Shown here: piece after piece, positions 7,051 to 7,341 of the stretch
Layout: each line of letters starts with the position of its first letter
How positions within the stretch are numbered: position 1 is the first letter of the stretch
Origin: Eubacteriaceae bacterium
GTDB lineage: Bacteria; Bacillota; Clostridia; Eubacteriales; UBA1433
Length of the DNA: 7,341 nucleotides
NCBI GenBank assembly: GCA_012797825.1
Contig: JAAZOI010000054.1
Location: 1 to 7,341 of the forward strand
Direction of reading: 5' to 3'
Made by a program: the position numbers and the translations under genes
Notes under the pieces: generated by a model
What the model was told of the DNA's origin: nothing
Database searches by the model: none
Seen by the model: only the letters and a program-made list of their open reading frames with translations

Positions 7051-7081
7051 ATTATACCATTTATTATTTATTTCTAATCAA
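7051..7081 (-). promoter_or_regulatory. Extended -10 promoter of the lipoprotein/ABC operon
   Basis: On the minus strand TGGTATAAT (7059 down to 7051) is a perfect -10 hexamer with the extended TGn element. A partial -35, TTGATT (7081 down to 7076), lies 19 bases upstream, which is somewhat long; the extended -10 could compensate. It overlaps the last codons of tadA and would start transcription about 20 bases before the small lipoprotein gene. Confidence 0.7.
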
Positions 7082-7341
7082 TATAAAAAAATCTGACATT
7101 AGCTTAGCGCATTGTTCTTCACATATTCCCGGGTAAATTTGCAGATTATTGCAGTTGTATATGCTTCTGATATTAACTATAGAATCCGCAAAACCTGTCT
7201 TGGGTTCATATGCTCCGTACACTAATTTGCTTATCCTGCTGTTAATAATTGCGCCCATGCACATCATGCATGGTTCAAGTGTAACATAAATCTCGCAATT
7301 GTCCAAGTATTGTGAATTCAGTTCCTCCATAGCTTTTTGTA
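7064..7341 (-). CDS. tadA: tRNA-specific adenosine deaminase TadA (5' partial)
   Basis: The frame is open to the window edge at 7341, and codons before the methionine at 7330 read QKA, as in the HAE...A helix of TadA. The true start and the catalytic HAE motif therefore lie outside. About 91 of the usual 150 or so residues are visible. They include the zinc-binding PCMMC motif in YVTLEPCMMCMGAI (cysteine codons at 7268-7270 and 7259-7261), the LVYGAYEPKTG segment and the C-terminal EEQCAKLMSDFF helix. TadA deaminates adenosine 34 of tRNA-Arg(ACG) to inosine in the cytoplasm, using zinc and the glutamate of HAE. The gene often sits beside ffs or dnaX in Firmicutes; here the small lipoprotein gene follows instead, with no SRP RNA in the 41-base gap. 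No terminator is seen after the stop. Confidence 0.93.
   Translation of the reverse strand, partial: QKAMEELNSQYLDNCEIYVTLEPCMMCMGAIINSRISKLVYGAYEPKTGFADSIVNIRSIYNCNNLQIYPGICEEQCAKLMSDFFILIRNK

Noticed and set aside
7023..7063. Possible SRP RNA gene (ffs) downstream of tadA, as in many Firmicutes
   Set aside because: The gap is only 41 bases and is filled by a promoter and ribosome binding site.
6886..7077. A 63-codon plus-strand open frame opposite the small lipoprotein signal region
   Set aside because: Its hydrophobic translation is explained as the complement of the lipoprotein signal sequence and promoter.
7064..7330. A short complete deaminase starting at the methionine at 7330
   Set aside because: Upstream codons in frame continue the TadA helix, and the essential HAE motif is missing, so the gene is cut by the window edge.

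Overview
The window reads as chromosomal DNA from a low-G+C Gram-positive bacterium, most likely a member of the Clostridia. The DNA is strongly AT-rich, with many ATA, AGA and TTA codons. Shine-Dalgarno sites are clear. The gene set also fits: a radical SAM/DUF4130 pair, a long Firmicute-type ABC-2 permease and DUF3887 lipoproteins. I cannot name a genus. Coding is dense; the longest gap between genes is under 60 bases. I see no tRNA, rRNA, CRISPR array, insertion sequence or phage gene.

Left arm, plus strand (1-2830). The window opens inside a radical SAM protein with a C-terminal helix-hairpin-helix DNA-binding motif, of the family called putative DNA modification/repair radical SAM protein. 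Its end overlaps by 17 bases a DUF4130-type 'probable DNA metabolism' protein. The two families are known to travel together and probably act jointly on DNA, but their reaction is not known to me. A YihY/BrkB-type six-helix membrane protein follows, possibly from its own promoter. A bidirectional terminator at 2832-2861 closes this arm.

Right arm, minus strand (7341 down to 2874). It begins with the C-terminal part of the tRNA adenosine deaminase TadA, cut by the window edge. An extended -10 promoter then drives a short DUF3887 lipoprotein and a larger lipoprotein that joins the same domain to an alpha/beta hydrolase. An ABC ATPase and a 554-residue ABC-2 permease come next, overlapping by ATGA. 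These last four genes look like one envelope-associated operon, because spacing is tight and no strong terminator lies between them. It ends at the shared terminator. Its exported substrate cannot be read from the sequence.

No wholly new system stands out. The two most interesting points are the little-understood radical SAM-HhH/DUF4130 pair, here without a visible uracil-DNA glycosylase partner, and the linkage of a surface hydrolase lipoprotein, its domain-only paralogue and an ABC exporter.
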